Shown here: positions 1-5,795 of the stretch, in pieces
Position numbering within the stretch: position 1 is the first letter of the stretch
Layout: each line of letters begins with the position of its first letter
Assembly (NCBI GenBank): GCA_937141995.1
Contig: CAKZQX010000804.1
Location: 1-5,795 of the forward strand
Origin: an uncultured Chloroflexaceae bacterium
GTDB taxonomy: Bacteria; Chloroflexota; Chloroflexia; Chloroflexales; Chloroflexaceae
Length of the DNA: 5,795 nucleotides
Direction: 5' to 3'
Position numbers and translations under genes: made by a program
Notes under the pieces: model-generated
Databases searched by the model: none
Seen by the model: the letters and a program-made list of their open reading frames with translations, nothing else
Told to the model about the DNA's origin: nothing

Positions 1-1065
1 CGGCAGGACAAAGGGGCGCTCGTTCTCACCGTCGTTATCCACATCGGTGGGCGCACCATTGGGGCCGCGGTCGGGGACCGTGACAAACTGGTAATTCCCT
101 GTTGTTGGTTCAACTCCCTCAAGCCAGAGCCCGGAGAGCCCCCCCAACAGAATCTCCTGATCGCCCGGCGTTTTCCCCAGGACCGGCAGTTCCGGGAAGT
201 CGTAGGTTGCCAGCGTGGCCGGACCCTGGCTATGATCCTTCAGGCCCAGCGGCAGAATATCCGCGACCGTTGCGTTGGCAATATCTATGACAGCAAAGGC
301 ATTATTCTCCTGCAACGTCACGAATGCCGTGCTGCTATCGGGTGATACGGCGATATACTCCGGCTCTGCATCCTCAGCAAAGCTCTTGCCGGGAAAAATG
401 CGTACGCCCCGCGCACGGAGTTCGGCCTCACGTCCGTTGAAGGCGGTAAACTCAGCGGTGGAAATTGTCTCAGCAGCAACATCAATAATGCTGACCGAGC
501 CGTTGGGATCGCTCGCATCACCTGGTTCGCCCTCATTGGCAACCAGGATATACTCACCATCGGGGGTGAATGTCACCATATCCGGGAGTGCCCCGACGAT
601 GAAGGTTTCAACCTCATTACCGTCTCGGTCATACAGGATGACCTGTCCGGGGTCTTGCTCCGGGTCGGCAGCGACGGCCACGGCCAGCAACCCGGCATCT
701 GGTTCAAAATCGGCGCTGTTGACATCACCCGGCAGATCAATTGTGCTCTGAAGGGTTGGGTTAGTCGGGTCGCTGATGTTAAGAATGTCAATCGTGTTTG
801 AGAAACCGTTCGTAACATACAGGTTCGCAACCTCCGGATCGTAGGTGACAATTTCTGCCGCGCTTTCACCGAAAACACCTGTCCGGTAGGTACCAATCGG
901 CGCGAGGGCAATTGTCGCTGTCGGTTCAATCTGAGCGGGGGTCGTACGCGGAACAGTCGGATCATTCGCAAGTGAAACGGTTGGAACCGACTGGACTGAG
1001 ACTGCCGCCAGCGTGCCGACGAGCAGAGTCAGCAGGACGATGAGCGATACGGGGCGCATGGACAT
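1..1065 (-). CDS. Secreted choice-of-anchor I / esterase-like phytase protein (N-terminal part)
   Basis: The minus strand is open for 355 codons from an ATG at 1065 to the window edge, with no stop, so the C-terminus is missing. Residues 4-25 form a signal peptide (Arg4, then a Leu/Val-rich core), with a plausible cleavage site after SLA (31-33). Residues about 50-285 resemble the repeat (beta-propeller-like) domain of choice-of-anchor I proteins: VTNGFSNTIDILNISDP at 84-100, VANEGEPGD at 175-183, EYIAVSPDSSTAFVTLQENN at 236-255 and PLGLKDHS at 272-279. From about residue 300 a second domain begins (GGLSGLWLEG, then FVTVPDRGPNG), matching the start of the esterase-like phytase family. Known relatives are exported and thought to act on phosphoesters; the substrate here is unknown. 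An AAGGAGG lies 5 nt upstream of the first ATG; a second in-frame ATG two codons on (1059) is less well spaced. No other gene is adjacent on this strand for over 500 nt. Confidence 0.85.
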   Translation of the reverse strand, partial: MSMRPVSLIVLLTLLVGTLAAVSVQSVPTVSLANDPTVPRTTPAQIEPTATIALAPIGTYRTGVFGESAAEIVTYDPEVANLYVTNGFSNTIDILNISDPTNPTLQSTIDLPGDVNSADFEPDAGLLAVAVAADPEQDPGQVILYDRDGNEVETFIVGALPDMVTFTPDGEYILVANEGEPGDASDPNGSVSIIDVAAETISTAEFTAFNGREAELRARGVRIFPGKSFAEDAEPEYIAVSPDSSTAFVTLQENNAFAVIDIANATVADILPLGLKDHSQGPATLATYDFPELPVLGKTPGDQEILLGGLSGLWLEGVEPTTGNYQFVTVPDRGPNGAPTDVDNDGENERPFVLP

Positions 1066-1070
1066 GAAGG

Positions 1071-1077
1071 CCTCCTT
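1071..1077 (-). promoter_or_regulatory. Ribosome-binding site of the phytase-like gene
   Basis: On the minus strand AAGGAGG lies 5 nt before ATG 1065 and 11 nt before the alternative ATG 1059. This near-perfect Shine-Dalgarno sequence favours the first start. Confidence 0.75.
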
Positions 1078-1338
1078 ACTTCCGTGAAGTATCACACAAG
1101 GTAATCTGGGTGTGCCATTCCATATGCGTTCTACACACGCGTTGAAACGTATGCCGGGCATGCTGCTGCTGTACCGGTGTGCTTCCCGATCCTTCATGCG
1201 CGCAACTCGTTTGAGCGACGCGTCAGTAAAGCACAACACCAGCCGGAGTGGATGGGGTCAGGCAGCAAGCGGCACGCACAGCGCGCAGATAGGACTGCAA
1301 CAGGGCAGCATAAATATATCCTGGTTGTAAACCGGAGC

Positions 1339-1379
1339 AGTATAGTAGTATCACAGAAGATTTAAGAAGAGGTTAAATC
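1339..1379 (-). promoter_or_regulatory. Candidate promoter with tandem 11-bp repeats
   Basis: Read on the minus strand, TTAACCTCTTC (1376-1366) is followed directly by TTAAATCTTC (1365-1356), so two TTAA-led half-sites sit 11 bp apart. A -10-like TATACT (1344-1339) follows 11 bp later, with no good -35. The same stretch can also be read as an inverted repeat, GATTTAA-7 nt-TTAAATC (1359-1379). An 11-bp direct repeat replacing the -35 element is the arrangement used by PhoB/OmpR-family activators. If real, the transcript would carry a leader of about 265 nt before the phytase-like gene. Assignment is by pattern only. Confidence 0.3.
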
Positions 1380-1599
1380 CTGATTGGGTCTGTGTAAAGA
1401 GAGGATTAAGGCGAGCTTATCCGTCTGGTGCAAAGGCCATGCTGATGGGCAATTCGTAACAGCGTACCGCCGCATAGCGCCTGCCGCCGGCACAATGGGG
1501 TTGGTCACCGCGAAGCGCATGCAGCGCGCACAGGTTAACCGGACACATATGCGCGCCTGTGTTGGTTTCATGCGCTACGTGGTTGAGCCAGAACCGGTG

Positions 1600-2102
1600 C
1601 TATGGGCGCTCTTGCAGGAAGGCACGCAGCATCCAGGCCATCTCCTCGTGGGTTTCCATCAATTCGGTCAGGAAGTCACTTGTGCCCATGTCGTCATACT
1701 CTTCATCACAGGCGCGCAGATCCTGCCGCAGATTGCGGATAACCGTCTCGTGATCCGTTACCAGATTGGCAACCATTGTGACGGCATCCGGGTAGACCTC
1801 GGTGGCTTCGGCGAGGGTGGTATGCTGCCGGAACTCCTGCATGGTGCCAATCGCCGGCGGGCCCAGGGCGCGGATACGCTCGGCAATAGCATCGATCCGG
1901 GCGGCCAGGACGGTATACTGCTCCTCAAACAGATTATGCAGTGAGTGGAACAGTTCGCCCACAACATTCCAGTGGTATTTGCGCGTTTTCACATACAATA
2001 TATGTTCATCGGCCAGCAGACGCATCAGCAGGCCGGTCACGCCTTCGCGCTGCTCATCGGGGTTAATCCAGTGTTGACCATGTTGATCTGCACGGCGGTC
2101 AT
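1600..2102 (-). CDS. dps: Dps-family ferritin-like protein, apparent 1-nt frameshift
   Basis: Dps proteins form 12-subunit cages that oxidise Fe(II) with peroxide, store iron and often protect DNA. The frame ending at TAG 1600-1602 encodes the ferritin-like bundle with all expected ferroxidase positions: His44 in YHWNV, His56 and Glu60 in FHSLHNLFEE, and Asp71 and Glu75 in RIDAIAER (numbered on the repaired 167-residue protein). This frame has no ATG start; its first usable codon is GTG 2040, which would cut off the first helix. One frame over, ATG 2102 with AGGAGG 6 nt upstream encodes MTAVQINMVNTGLTP and hits a stop at 2039-2037. One extra C in the CCCC run at 2062-2059 joins this to DEQREGVTGLL, giving a normal-length Dps. 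Explanations are a sequencing or assembly error, a recent inactivating deletion, or reinitiation at the overlapping GTGA. Divergent from proS. Confidence 0.85.
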
Positions 2103-2108
2103 AGCTTT

Positions 2109-2114
2109 CCTCCT
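2109..2114 (-). promoter_or_regulatory. Ribosome-binding site that fixes the dps start
   Basis: AGGAGG on the minus strand lies 6 nt upstream of ATG 2102, the best translation signal in this region. It shows that translation begins in a frame different from the ferroxidase-encoding frame. That is the main evidence for a frameshift rather than a genuine GTG start at 2040. Confidence 0.8.
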
Positions 2115-2125
2115 CTATCTGATGT

Positions 2126-2144
2126 CTGAGAACCGGGTTCTCAG
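2126..2144. promoter_or_regulatory. Perfect 19-bp palindrome in the dps leader
   Basis: CTGAGAACC-G-GGTTCTCAG has 9-bp perfect arms about a single central base. It sits 23 nt upstream of the dps start codon and just behind its ribosome-binding site. It could be an operator for a dimeric repressor. In RNA, folding would have to open several pairs to make a loop, so a DNA site is more likely. It does not match the Fur or PerR box consensus as I know them. The regulator is unknown. Confidence 0.5.
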
Positions 2145-2386
2145 CCTGGTAGTGTTGCCCGCTCTACTCCGCTGCGGGAACTGCTTCCACCAGTTATTTT
2201 GCAGTCATACACAAACCGTGCCAGGCCCAGGAGAAATGCTGTTGTGTGATGCCGAACGGGGCAACAGGCTGCTGCCTGGTGATGGGACTGATGAAGGTGT
2301 GGGTGTATCCGGGCAACCCGCATGCCGTGTGACCGACGCGAACCACCGCTTTAGACAGTCTCTTAGAACCGACCGCGTAGCTCCTG

Positions 2387-2395
2387 TGCTATAGT
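2387..2395 (+). promoter_or_regulatory. Candidate extended -10 promoter for proS
   Basis: TGCTATAGT matches the extended -10 form TGnTATAAT with one mismatch and has no clear -35. Transcription would begin near 2402, giving a leader of about 113 nt before the proS start. The same TGCTATA core appears ahead of map. Confidence 0.4.
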
Positions 2396-2514
2396 GGTGT
2401 TCCATTCGACGTGGTTATCACTGTCTGTTATCCTGGAGCAGTAAGCGTCAATGCTGACTGGCGGCTACACCGGGCAGCGGCCCGTCTGGGAGATTTGAAG
2501 GGAAGCGAGGAACT

Positions 2515-4215
2515 ATGCGAGTCTCGGCACTTTTTGGGCGCACACTGCGCGATATTCCCGGTGAGGCAGAACATCCGGCCCATCAACTGGTGCTACGTGC
2601 CGGTCTGGTGCGGCCATTGTTGGCGGGGGGCTATGCGCTGCTGCCCCTGGGTATGCAGGTGCTCCGCCGGATCGAGGTGCTGATGCATGCGGAGATGGCG
2701 GGCATTGCGGCGCAGGAGTTTCGGACGCCTGTGGTGCAATCGTCTGCGGCCTGGGAGCAGACCGGGCGCTATGCCGATTATGGCCCGCTGATGCTGCGCT
2801 TCCAGGATCGGAGTGAGCGCGCGCTGCTGTTTGCCCCCACCCACGAGGAGGCCGTCGCCGAGCTATCCCGCCGCGAAATTACGTCCTATCGTCAGATGCC
2901 GGCGCTGATCTATCAGATCCATACCAAGTACCGCGATGAACTGCGCACGAAGGGTGGGCTGATGCGGATGCGCGAGTTTACCATGCTCGATGCCTACTCG
3001 CTGGATGCGGATCAGGCCGGGCTGGATCATGCCTATGATCTGATCGGCGCGGCGTTTGAGCGCATATTTGCCCGTTGTGGTGTGCAGTTTGTGGCGGTTT
3101 CGGCGGCAACGGGCGAAATGGGCGGACGCGAGGCGCGGGAGTATGTGGCGCTCTCCCCGGCGGGCGAGGATACGCTGGTTATCTGCCCGGCGGGCGATTA
3201 TGCCGCCAATCTGGAGGTTGCCACCAGCACTGCGCCGGCGCCCGCCGCTACGACCAATCTGCCCCCGGTTGAGGAGGTTGCCACGCCGCACTGCGCCACC
3301 ATTGCCGAACTTGCGCATCTGCTCAACATCCCGGAGGCGGCGACGGCCAAGGCGGTCTTTTTCAACACCCCGGAGCGCGGGTTGCTGTTTGTGGTTATTC
3401 GTGGCGACCTGGAGGTTAGCGAGACGAAGCTGCGCGCCGTGGCAAGCGTGGCGGCGCTAACCCCGGCAACCGGCGAACAGATTGCAGCGACGGGAGCAGT
3501 TGCCGGCTATGCCTCGCCGGTTGGTCTGAGTAATGTCACCGTGATTGCGGATCGCTCCGTCGTGGCGGCGGGACCGCTTGTCGCCGGGGCTAACCGCGAG
3601 GGCTACCATCTGCGCAATGTGGTCTATGGACGGGACTGGCAGGCCGGCAACGTTGCCGATATTGCCACGGTGCGGGCGGGTGATCGCTGTCCTCACTGCG
3701 GTACGGCGCTACGTCTTGAGCGCGGGATCGAAATCGGCCATATCTTCAAGCTGGGTACGCGCTACACCGAGGCGCTAGGGGCAACGTACCTTGACCCGAA
3801 TGGGGTAGCACAGTCGGTGGTGATGGGGTCGTACGGGATTGGCGTTGAGCGCCTGCTACAGGTGATTGTCGAGCAGCACCACACCGAGGCAGGCATTCTC
3901 TGGCCGGTAATGGTTGCCCCCGCCGATGTTTACCTGGTCAGTCTGGGCAAGAAGGAGGCGGTGCGGACAGCCGCCGACGAACTCTATGCCGAACTGCAGG
4001 CCGCCGGGTTGCGTGTGCTCTACGACGACCGCACGGAGTCGGCGGGGGTCAAGTTTAACGATGCCGACCTGATCGGGTTGCCGGTGCGTCTGGTGATCGG
4101 CGATCGGCTGCTGGCGGCGCAGGCGGTTGAGGTCAGGCCGCGCCTGGGGGAAGCGGTCACGGTGGAACGCGCCCAGGCGGTAGCGGCGGTGCGGAACAGC
4201 CTGGCATCAGTGTAG
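2515..4215 (+). CDS. proS: Prolyl-tRNA synthetase, bacterial type with editing domain
   Basis: This cytoplasmic class II enzyme charges tRNA-Pro with proline using ATP. The 566 residues match the usual length of bacterial ProRS (about 570). Motif 1 is around [16 protein letters not shown] (71-86, Pro72). The THEE loop is at 109-112. Motif 2 is [15 protein letters not shown] (147-161). A YbaK-like INS editing domain at about 237-380 clears Ala-tRNA-Pro; it keeps Lys279, in the same place as E. coli Lys279, and His365 in GYHLRNV. CPHC (392-395) follows, then motif 3 [11 protein letters not shown] (438-448). The anticodon-binding domain at about 463-566 carries [20 protein letters not shown] (504-523). 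No key residue is missing. The ATG is preceded by GAGGA only 3 nt away, with a second purine-rich GAAGGGA further up; no better start exists. Transcription probably ends at 4527-4559. Confidence 0.95.
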   Translation: MRVSALFGRTLRDIPGEAEHPAHQLVLRAGLVRPLLAGGYALLPLGMQVLRRIEVLMHAEMAGIAAQEFRTPVVQSSAAWEQTGRYADYGPLMLRFQDRSERALLFAPTHEEAVAELSRREITSYRQMPALIYQIHTKYRDELRTKGGLMRMREFTMLDAYSLDADQAGLDHAYDLIGAAFERIFARCGVQFVAVSAATGEMGGREAREYVALSPAGEDTLVICPAGDYAANLEVATSTAPAPAATTNLPPVEEVATPHCATIAELAHLLNIPEAATAKAVFFNTPERGLLFVVIRGDLEVSETKLRAVASVAALTPATGEQIAATGAVAGYASPVGLSNVTVIADRSVVAAGPLVAGANREGYHLRNVVYGRDWQAGNVADIATVRAGDRCPHCGTALRLERGIEIGHIFKLGTRYTEALGATYLDPNGVAQSVVMGSYGIGVERLLQVIVEQHHTEAGILWPVMVAPADVYLVSLGKKEAVRTAADELYAELQAAGLRVLYDDRTESAGVKFNDADLIGLPVRLVIGDRLLAAQAVEVRPRLGEAVTVERAQAVAAVRNSLASV

Positions 4216-4223
4216 GATAAACA

Positions 4224-4241
4224 AATCTTAACCGCAAGATT
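4224..4241. repeat. Small AT-rich inverted repeat after proS
   Basis: AATCTT-AACCGC-AAGATT has perfect 6-bp arms and a 6-nt loop, starting 8 nt past the proS stop. No T-tract follows and the stem is weak, so it is not a good terminator. It could be a minor mRNA 3' hairpin or chance. Confidence 0.35.
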
Positions 4242-4259
4242 ACGGATACGACCTACCGC

Positions 4260-4598
4260 GTGGCCGTGATTACGCGGGCCTATGGTCAGTCGGCGCAACT
4301 GGACAAACTGGTGGCCGAAGTACAGCAACTGGAGCAGCAACTGGCGGAGCATGTGGTGGAGCGCCTGCTGGCGCGCGATGGTGATGCCCCGGAGGAACTG
4401 CTCAACGGCCGGTTGGACGCCCTGCGCCTCTGTGTGCGCGAGTTGGCCGGCATCGGCGAGGTGCAGGTGCCGCTGGTATCGGGTAAGTTGCTATCTACAC
4501 AAACAAGGATACGCTTCAGCCGATCCGCCTGTGGGCAAACCGCCCGCAGGCAGATTTTTATCAGCTTTATGCTCCTCCGCGTGTACCCCATGCTATAA
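4260..4598 (+). CDS. Hypothetical short coiled-coil protein or gene remnant
   Basis: I do not recognise this family. From a GTG at 4260 the frame encodes 112 residues. Residues 1-75 look coding: G/C-rich third positions and an amphipathic, Gln/Glu/Leu-rich helix (LDKLVAEVQQLEQQLAE, about 13-29), then a second helical stretch (ELLNGRLDALRLCVREL). Coding character stops near 4485-4490, where the DNA becomes AT-rich. Residues from about 90 on are encoded by the terminator stem, and the stop codon lies inside the map -10 element, so the C-terminal third is unlikely to be genuine. There is no clear ribosome-binding site; the frame is open back to 4221 without an ATG. It may be a decayed gene, a frameshifted small gene (a TAA sits in another frame at 4484-4486), or chance. 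Confidence 0.3.
   Translation: MAVITRAYGQSAQLDKLVAEVQQLEQQLAEHVVERLLARDGDAPEELLNGRLDALRLCVRELAGIGEVQVPLVSGKLLSTQTRIRFSRSACGQTARRQIFISFMLLRVYPML
4527..4559 (+). terminator. Rho-independent terminator after proS
   Basis: GCCTGTGGGC (4527-4536) pairs with GCCCGCAGGC (4542-4551) over 10 bp with one G-U wobble and an AAACC loop. AGA and then five T (4555-4559) follow. Stem, loop and T-tract are all canonical. It closes the proS transcript and isolates map. Confidence 0.85.
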
Positions 4599-4599
4599 T
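4591..4599 (+). promoter_or_regulatory. Extended -10 promoter for map (P1)
   Basis: TGCTATAAT is a perfect extended -10 element, located 32 nt past the terminator T-tract. There is no good -35 at 17 nt, which is common for extended -10 promoters. Transcription would start near 4606, about 120 nt before the map ATG. Confidence 0.65.
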
Positions 4600-4607
4600 A
4601 AACGGAA

Positions 4608-4645
4608 TTGCGCCGCAGTCTGCATGGGCTATGATATGGTATAGT
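4608..4645 (+). promoter_or_regulatory. Possible second map promoter(s) (P2)
   Basis: TTGCGC (4608-4613) and TATGAT (4630-4635) are 16 nt apart, a fair -35/-10 pair. Just beyond, TGGTATAGT (4637-4645) is another extended -10 match. With P1 this suggests tandem promoters ahead of map, but the elements overlap an AT-rich stretch and may include chance matches. Confidence 0.35.
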
Positions 4646-4724
4646 ACTAAACAACAGTGACAGGGTGTGTCTGACGCATAGAAAACTGAGTGAACCGACG
4701 AAGAATTAAGGAGCAGCGAGGATT

Positions 4725-5546
4725 ATGGCTGTTACGCTCAAATCGCGCCAGCAGATCAAACGACTGCGCGATGCCGGCCTCCTGGTGGCGGATACATTTG
4801 CGATGCTACGCGAACATGTCCGGCCAGGCATTACCACCGCCGAATTGGATGCCATCGCTGAGGAGTATATTCGCAGTCGGGGCGGCGAACCAGTCTATAA
4901 AGGGTATGGTGGTATCCCGGCCACCCGCAAGCAACCCGGCCGCAAGCCGTTCCCGGCGACGATCTGTGCCTCGGTCAATGATGTAATCTGCCATGGTATT
5001 CCCAGCCGGAAGGAACGGCTGCGCGAGGGCGATATTATTAGTGTCGATATTGGCGCGCTGTACAACGGCTGGGTCGGCGACTCATGCGTTACCTATCCGG
5101 TCGGCGAGATTGACGAGAAGACCCGCCGATTGCTGGAAGTGACGGAGCGCTGTCTGCTCCTGGGGATTGGGCAGGCGAAGGTGGGCAACCGACTCGGCGA
5201 CATTGGCGCGGCAATCCAGCGGTATGCCGAGTCTCAGGGGTTCTCGGTAGTGCGCGAATACACCGGCCATGGCGTGGGCCGCAAGCTGCACGAGGAGCCA
5301 ACCGTTCTGCACTATGGCGAGCCGCACACGGGGCAGAAGTTGCTGGCGGGCATGGTGTTTACCATTGAGCCGATGGTCAACCTTGGCGGGCCGGAAACCC
5401 AACTGGAGCGTGATGGCTGGACCGTTCGCACCGCCGATGGAGCGCTCTCGGCCCAGTTTGAGCATGCCATTGCCATCACCGATGACGGGCCACTGGTATT
5501 GACGCTGGGCGACCGGGTGCATTCGGTCGCGGAGATGAGCCAGTAG
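4725..5546 (+). CDS. map: Methionine aminopeptidase, type I
   Basis: This cytoplasmic metalloenzyme removes the initiator methionine from new proteins when the second residue is small. The 273 residues show the complete pita-bread-fold active site. The metal ligands are Asp108 (VDIG), Asp119 (VGDS), His182 (GHGVG), Glu215 (FTIEPM) and Glu246 (QFEHA); His90 (CHGIP) and His189 (KLHEEP) are the substrate-side histidines. Spacing between ligands equals that of the E. coli enzyme, with everything shifted by 11 because of a Pro/Lys/Arg-rich insertion at about residues 65-75 (ATRKQPGRKP), just before the ICASVND strand. No long N-terminal zinc-finger or SH3-binding extension is present. TAAGGAG lies 11 nt and GAGGA 2 nt upstream of the ATG. 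It has its own promoter(s) and is followed by a hairpin terminator, so it is probably monocistronic. Confidence 0.95.
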   Translation: MAVTLKSRQQIKRLRDAGLLVADTFAMLREHVRPGITTAELDAIAEEYIRSRGGEPVYKGYGGIPATRKQPGRKPFPATICASVNDVICHGIPSRKERLREGDIISVDIGALYNGWVGDSCVTYPVGEIDEKTRRLLEVTERCLLLGIGQAKVGNRLGDIGAAIQRYAESQGFSVVREYTGHGVGRKLHEEPTVLHYGEPHTGQKLLAGMVFTIEPMVNLGGPETQLERDGWTVRTADGALSAQFEHAIAITDDGPLVLTLGDRVHSVAEMSQ

Positions 5547-5580
5547 TTTGCTCGGATCGCGCATTGTTCTGCCGGTCAGG

Positions 5581-5615
5581 AATGCCCACGGGATTGCGTA
5601 ATCCCGTGGGCATTT
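5581..5615. terminator. Perfect 15-bp hairpin between convergent genes
   Basis: AATGCCCACGGGATT (5581-5595) pairs perfectly with AATCCCGTGGGCATT (5600-5614) around a GCGT loop. It starts 34 nt after the map stop and ends 31 nt before the stop of the gene on the other strand, so it can serve both as a bidirectional terminator. The T-run is short (TTT then GTGTG on the plus strand), but the stem is very stable. Confidence 0.75.
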
Positions 5616-5645
5616 GTGTGCAAGAACATTCCGGTTCGTGCCGGA

Positions 5646-5795
5646 TTACGCCCGAATGACCGTTACCTGCCGCCCGTTGGCCGTGGTCGCCTCCTCAGTG
5701 TAGGTGCGTTCGGCAATCGGTGGCTGGTCCTTGCGCTGATCAAAGATGATCAGCCAGCCGCTCATCAGCCCCAACCCGGCCAGGTAGCTGTCGAG
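5646..5795 (-). CDS. C-terminus of a probable AAA-like ATPase / PD-(D/E)XK family protein
   Basis: Only the last 49 codons are in the window, ending at TAA 5648-5646; the gene enters from the right edge. The tail reads LDSYLAGLGLMSGWLIIFDQ, then a Pro-rich link and a final GRQVTVIRA strand. This pattern (LDxYLxxLGL...GWLxIFDQR...ER...VTVxRA) resembles the C-terminal end of bacterial proteins annotated as AAA-like domain or PD-(D/E)XK nuclease-superfamily proteins. The resemblance is from memory of the family; the ATPase and nuclease motifs lie outside the window. It converges on map and shares the hairpin at 5581-5615. Confidence 0.6.
   Translation of the reverse strand, partial: LDSYLAGLGLMSGWLIIFDQRKDQPPIAERTYTEEATTANGRQVTVIRA

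Larger units (their letters stand above)
1066..1599. other. Intergenic region between dps and the phytase-like gene
   Basis: About 530 nt with no convincing gene. The open frames here lack ribosome-binding sites and recognisable protein sequence; one that runs on to 1944 is simply antisense to dps. Features seen: an AT-rich patch at about 1309-1380 that may hold the promoter of the downstream minus-strand gene; small palindromes at 1482-1492 (TGCCG-C-CGGCA) and 1533-1540 (GGTTAACC); and a weak hairpin at 1318-1335. No hairpin with a T-tract follows the dps stop, so dps has no obvious intrinsic terminator. Confidence 0.6.
2103..2514. other. Divergent dps-proS intergenic region
   Basis: About 410 nt with no convincing gene; open frames on both strands lack family resemblance. 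It holds the dps ribosome-binding site and palindrome, a candidate extended -10 for proS at 2387-2395, and several small inverted repeats: CCCGC/GCGGG at 2158-2178, CCAGGC/GCCTGG at 2221-2279, CGGG-CAA-CCCG at 2310-2320, and CGGGC-AGCG-GCCCG at 2471-2484. I looked for a T-box leader (AGGGTGG...ACCGCG) ahead of proS and did not find it. No convincing -10/-35 pair was found for dps. Confidence 0.55.

Noticed and set aside
275..751. A 158-codon plus-strand open frame.
   Set aside because: It is antisense to the clearly coding minus-strand phytase-like gene, which is open through all 355 codons with recognisable domains.
1384..1944. A 186-codon plus-strand open frame.
   Set aside because: It lies mostly antisense to the dps core, has no ribosome-binding site and resembles no protein family.
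2059..2064. Programmed -1 frameshifting in dps.
   Set aside because: The site reads A ACC CCG, which is not a slippery heptamer of the X-XXY-YYZ type, and no stable downstream structure was evident.
2451..2498. A 15-codon open frame ([15 protein letters not shown]) ending just before the proS ribosome-binding site, as a possible leader peptide.
   Set aside because: It has one proline codon only, a poorly spaced GGAG and no clear competing terminator/antiterminator hairpins, so attenuation control by proline is not supported.
2300..2514. Possible T-box or other riboswitch in the proS leader.
   Set aside because: ACCGCG occurs at 2372-2377, but the AGGGTGG partner sequence and a following terminator are absent. 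No fluoride, cobalamin or similar riboswitch core could be completed.
2863..3318. A 151-codon minus-strand open frame inside proS.
   Set aside because: It is a GC-driven antisense shadow of proS, whose motifs are intact in the plus frame.

Overview
The window holds ordinary bacterial chromosomal genes from a fairly GC-rich genome. The style of the proteins points to Chloroflexota (filamentous anoxygenic phototrophs or relatives): a bacterial-type ProRS ending in a [10 protein letters not shown] anticodon-domain signature, a choice-of-anchor I / phytase-like secreted protein, and an AAA-like ATPase C-terminus. This is inference from sequence flavour; no rRNA or phylogenetic marker was compared. 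No mobile element, CRISPR array, tRNA or rRNA is visible.

Layout. 1-1065 (minus): the N-terminal 355 codons of a secreted choice-of-anchor I / esterase-like phytase protein, cut by the window edge. 1066-1599: non-coding, with an AT-rich promoter-like patch near 1339-1379. 1600-2102 (minus): a Dps-type mini-ferritin whose true N-terminus lies one reading frame away from the rest, so a single base appears to be missing near 2059-2062. 2103-2514: divergent intergenic region with the dps ribosome-binding site, a perfect 19-bp palindrome and a probable proS extended -10 promoter. 2515-4215 (plus): complete prolyl-tRNA synthetase (proS). 4216-4526: a coding-like stretch for a short coiled-coil protein or gene remnant that loses coding character before a strong rho-independent terminator at 4527-4559. 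4591-4645: promoter(s) for the next gene. 4725-5546 (plus): complete type I methionine aminopeptidase (map). 5581-5615: a perfect 15-bp hairpin between convergent genes. 5646-5795 (minus): the last 49 codons of a probable AAA-like / PD-(D/E)XK family protein.

How the genes work together. proS and map are both housekeeping genes of protein synthesis (tRNA charging and N-terminal Met removal), but the terminator and fresh promoter between them indicate separate transcripts. dps (iron storage and DNA protection) is transcribed divergently from proS and is probably stress-regulated. The secreted phytase-like protein probably acts outside the membrane on phosphoesters. I see no convincing new multi-gene system. 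The observations most worth checking are the dps frameshift, the palindrome in the dps leader, the tandem-repeat promoter patch upstream of the phytase-like gene, and the odd ORF between proS and its terminator.
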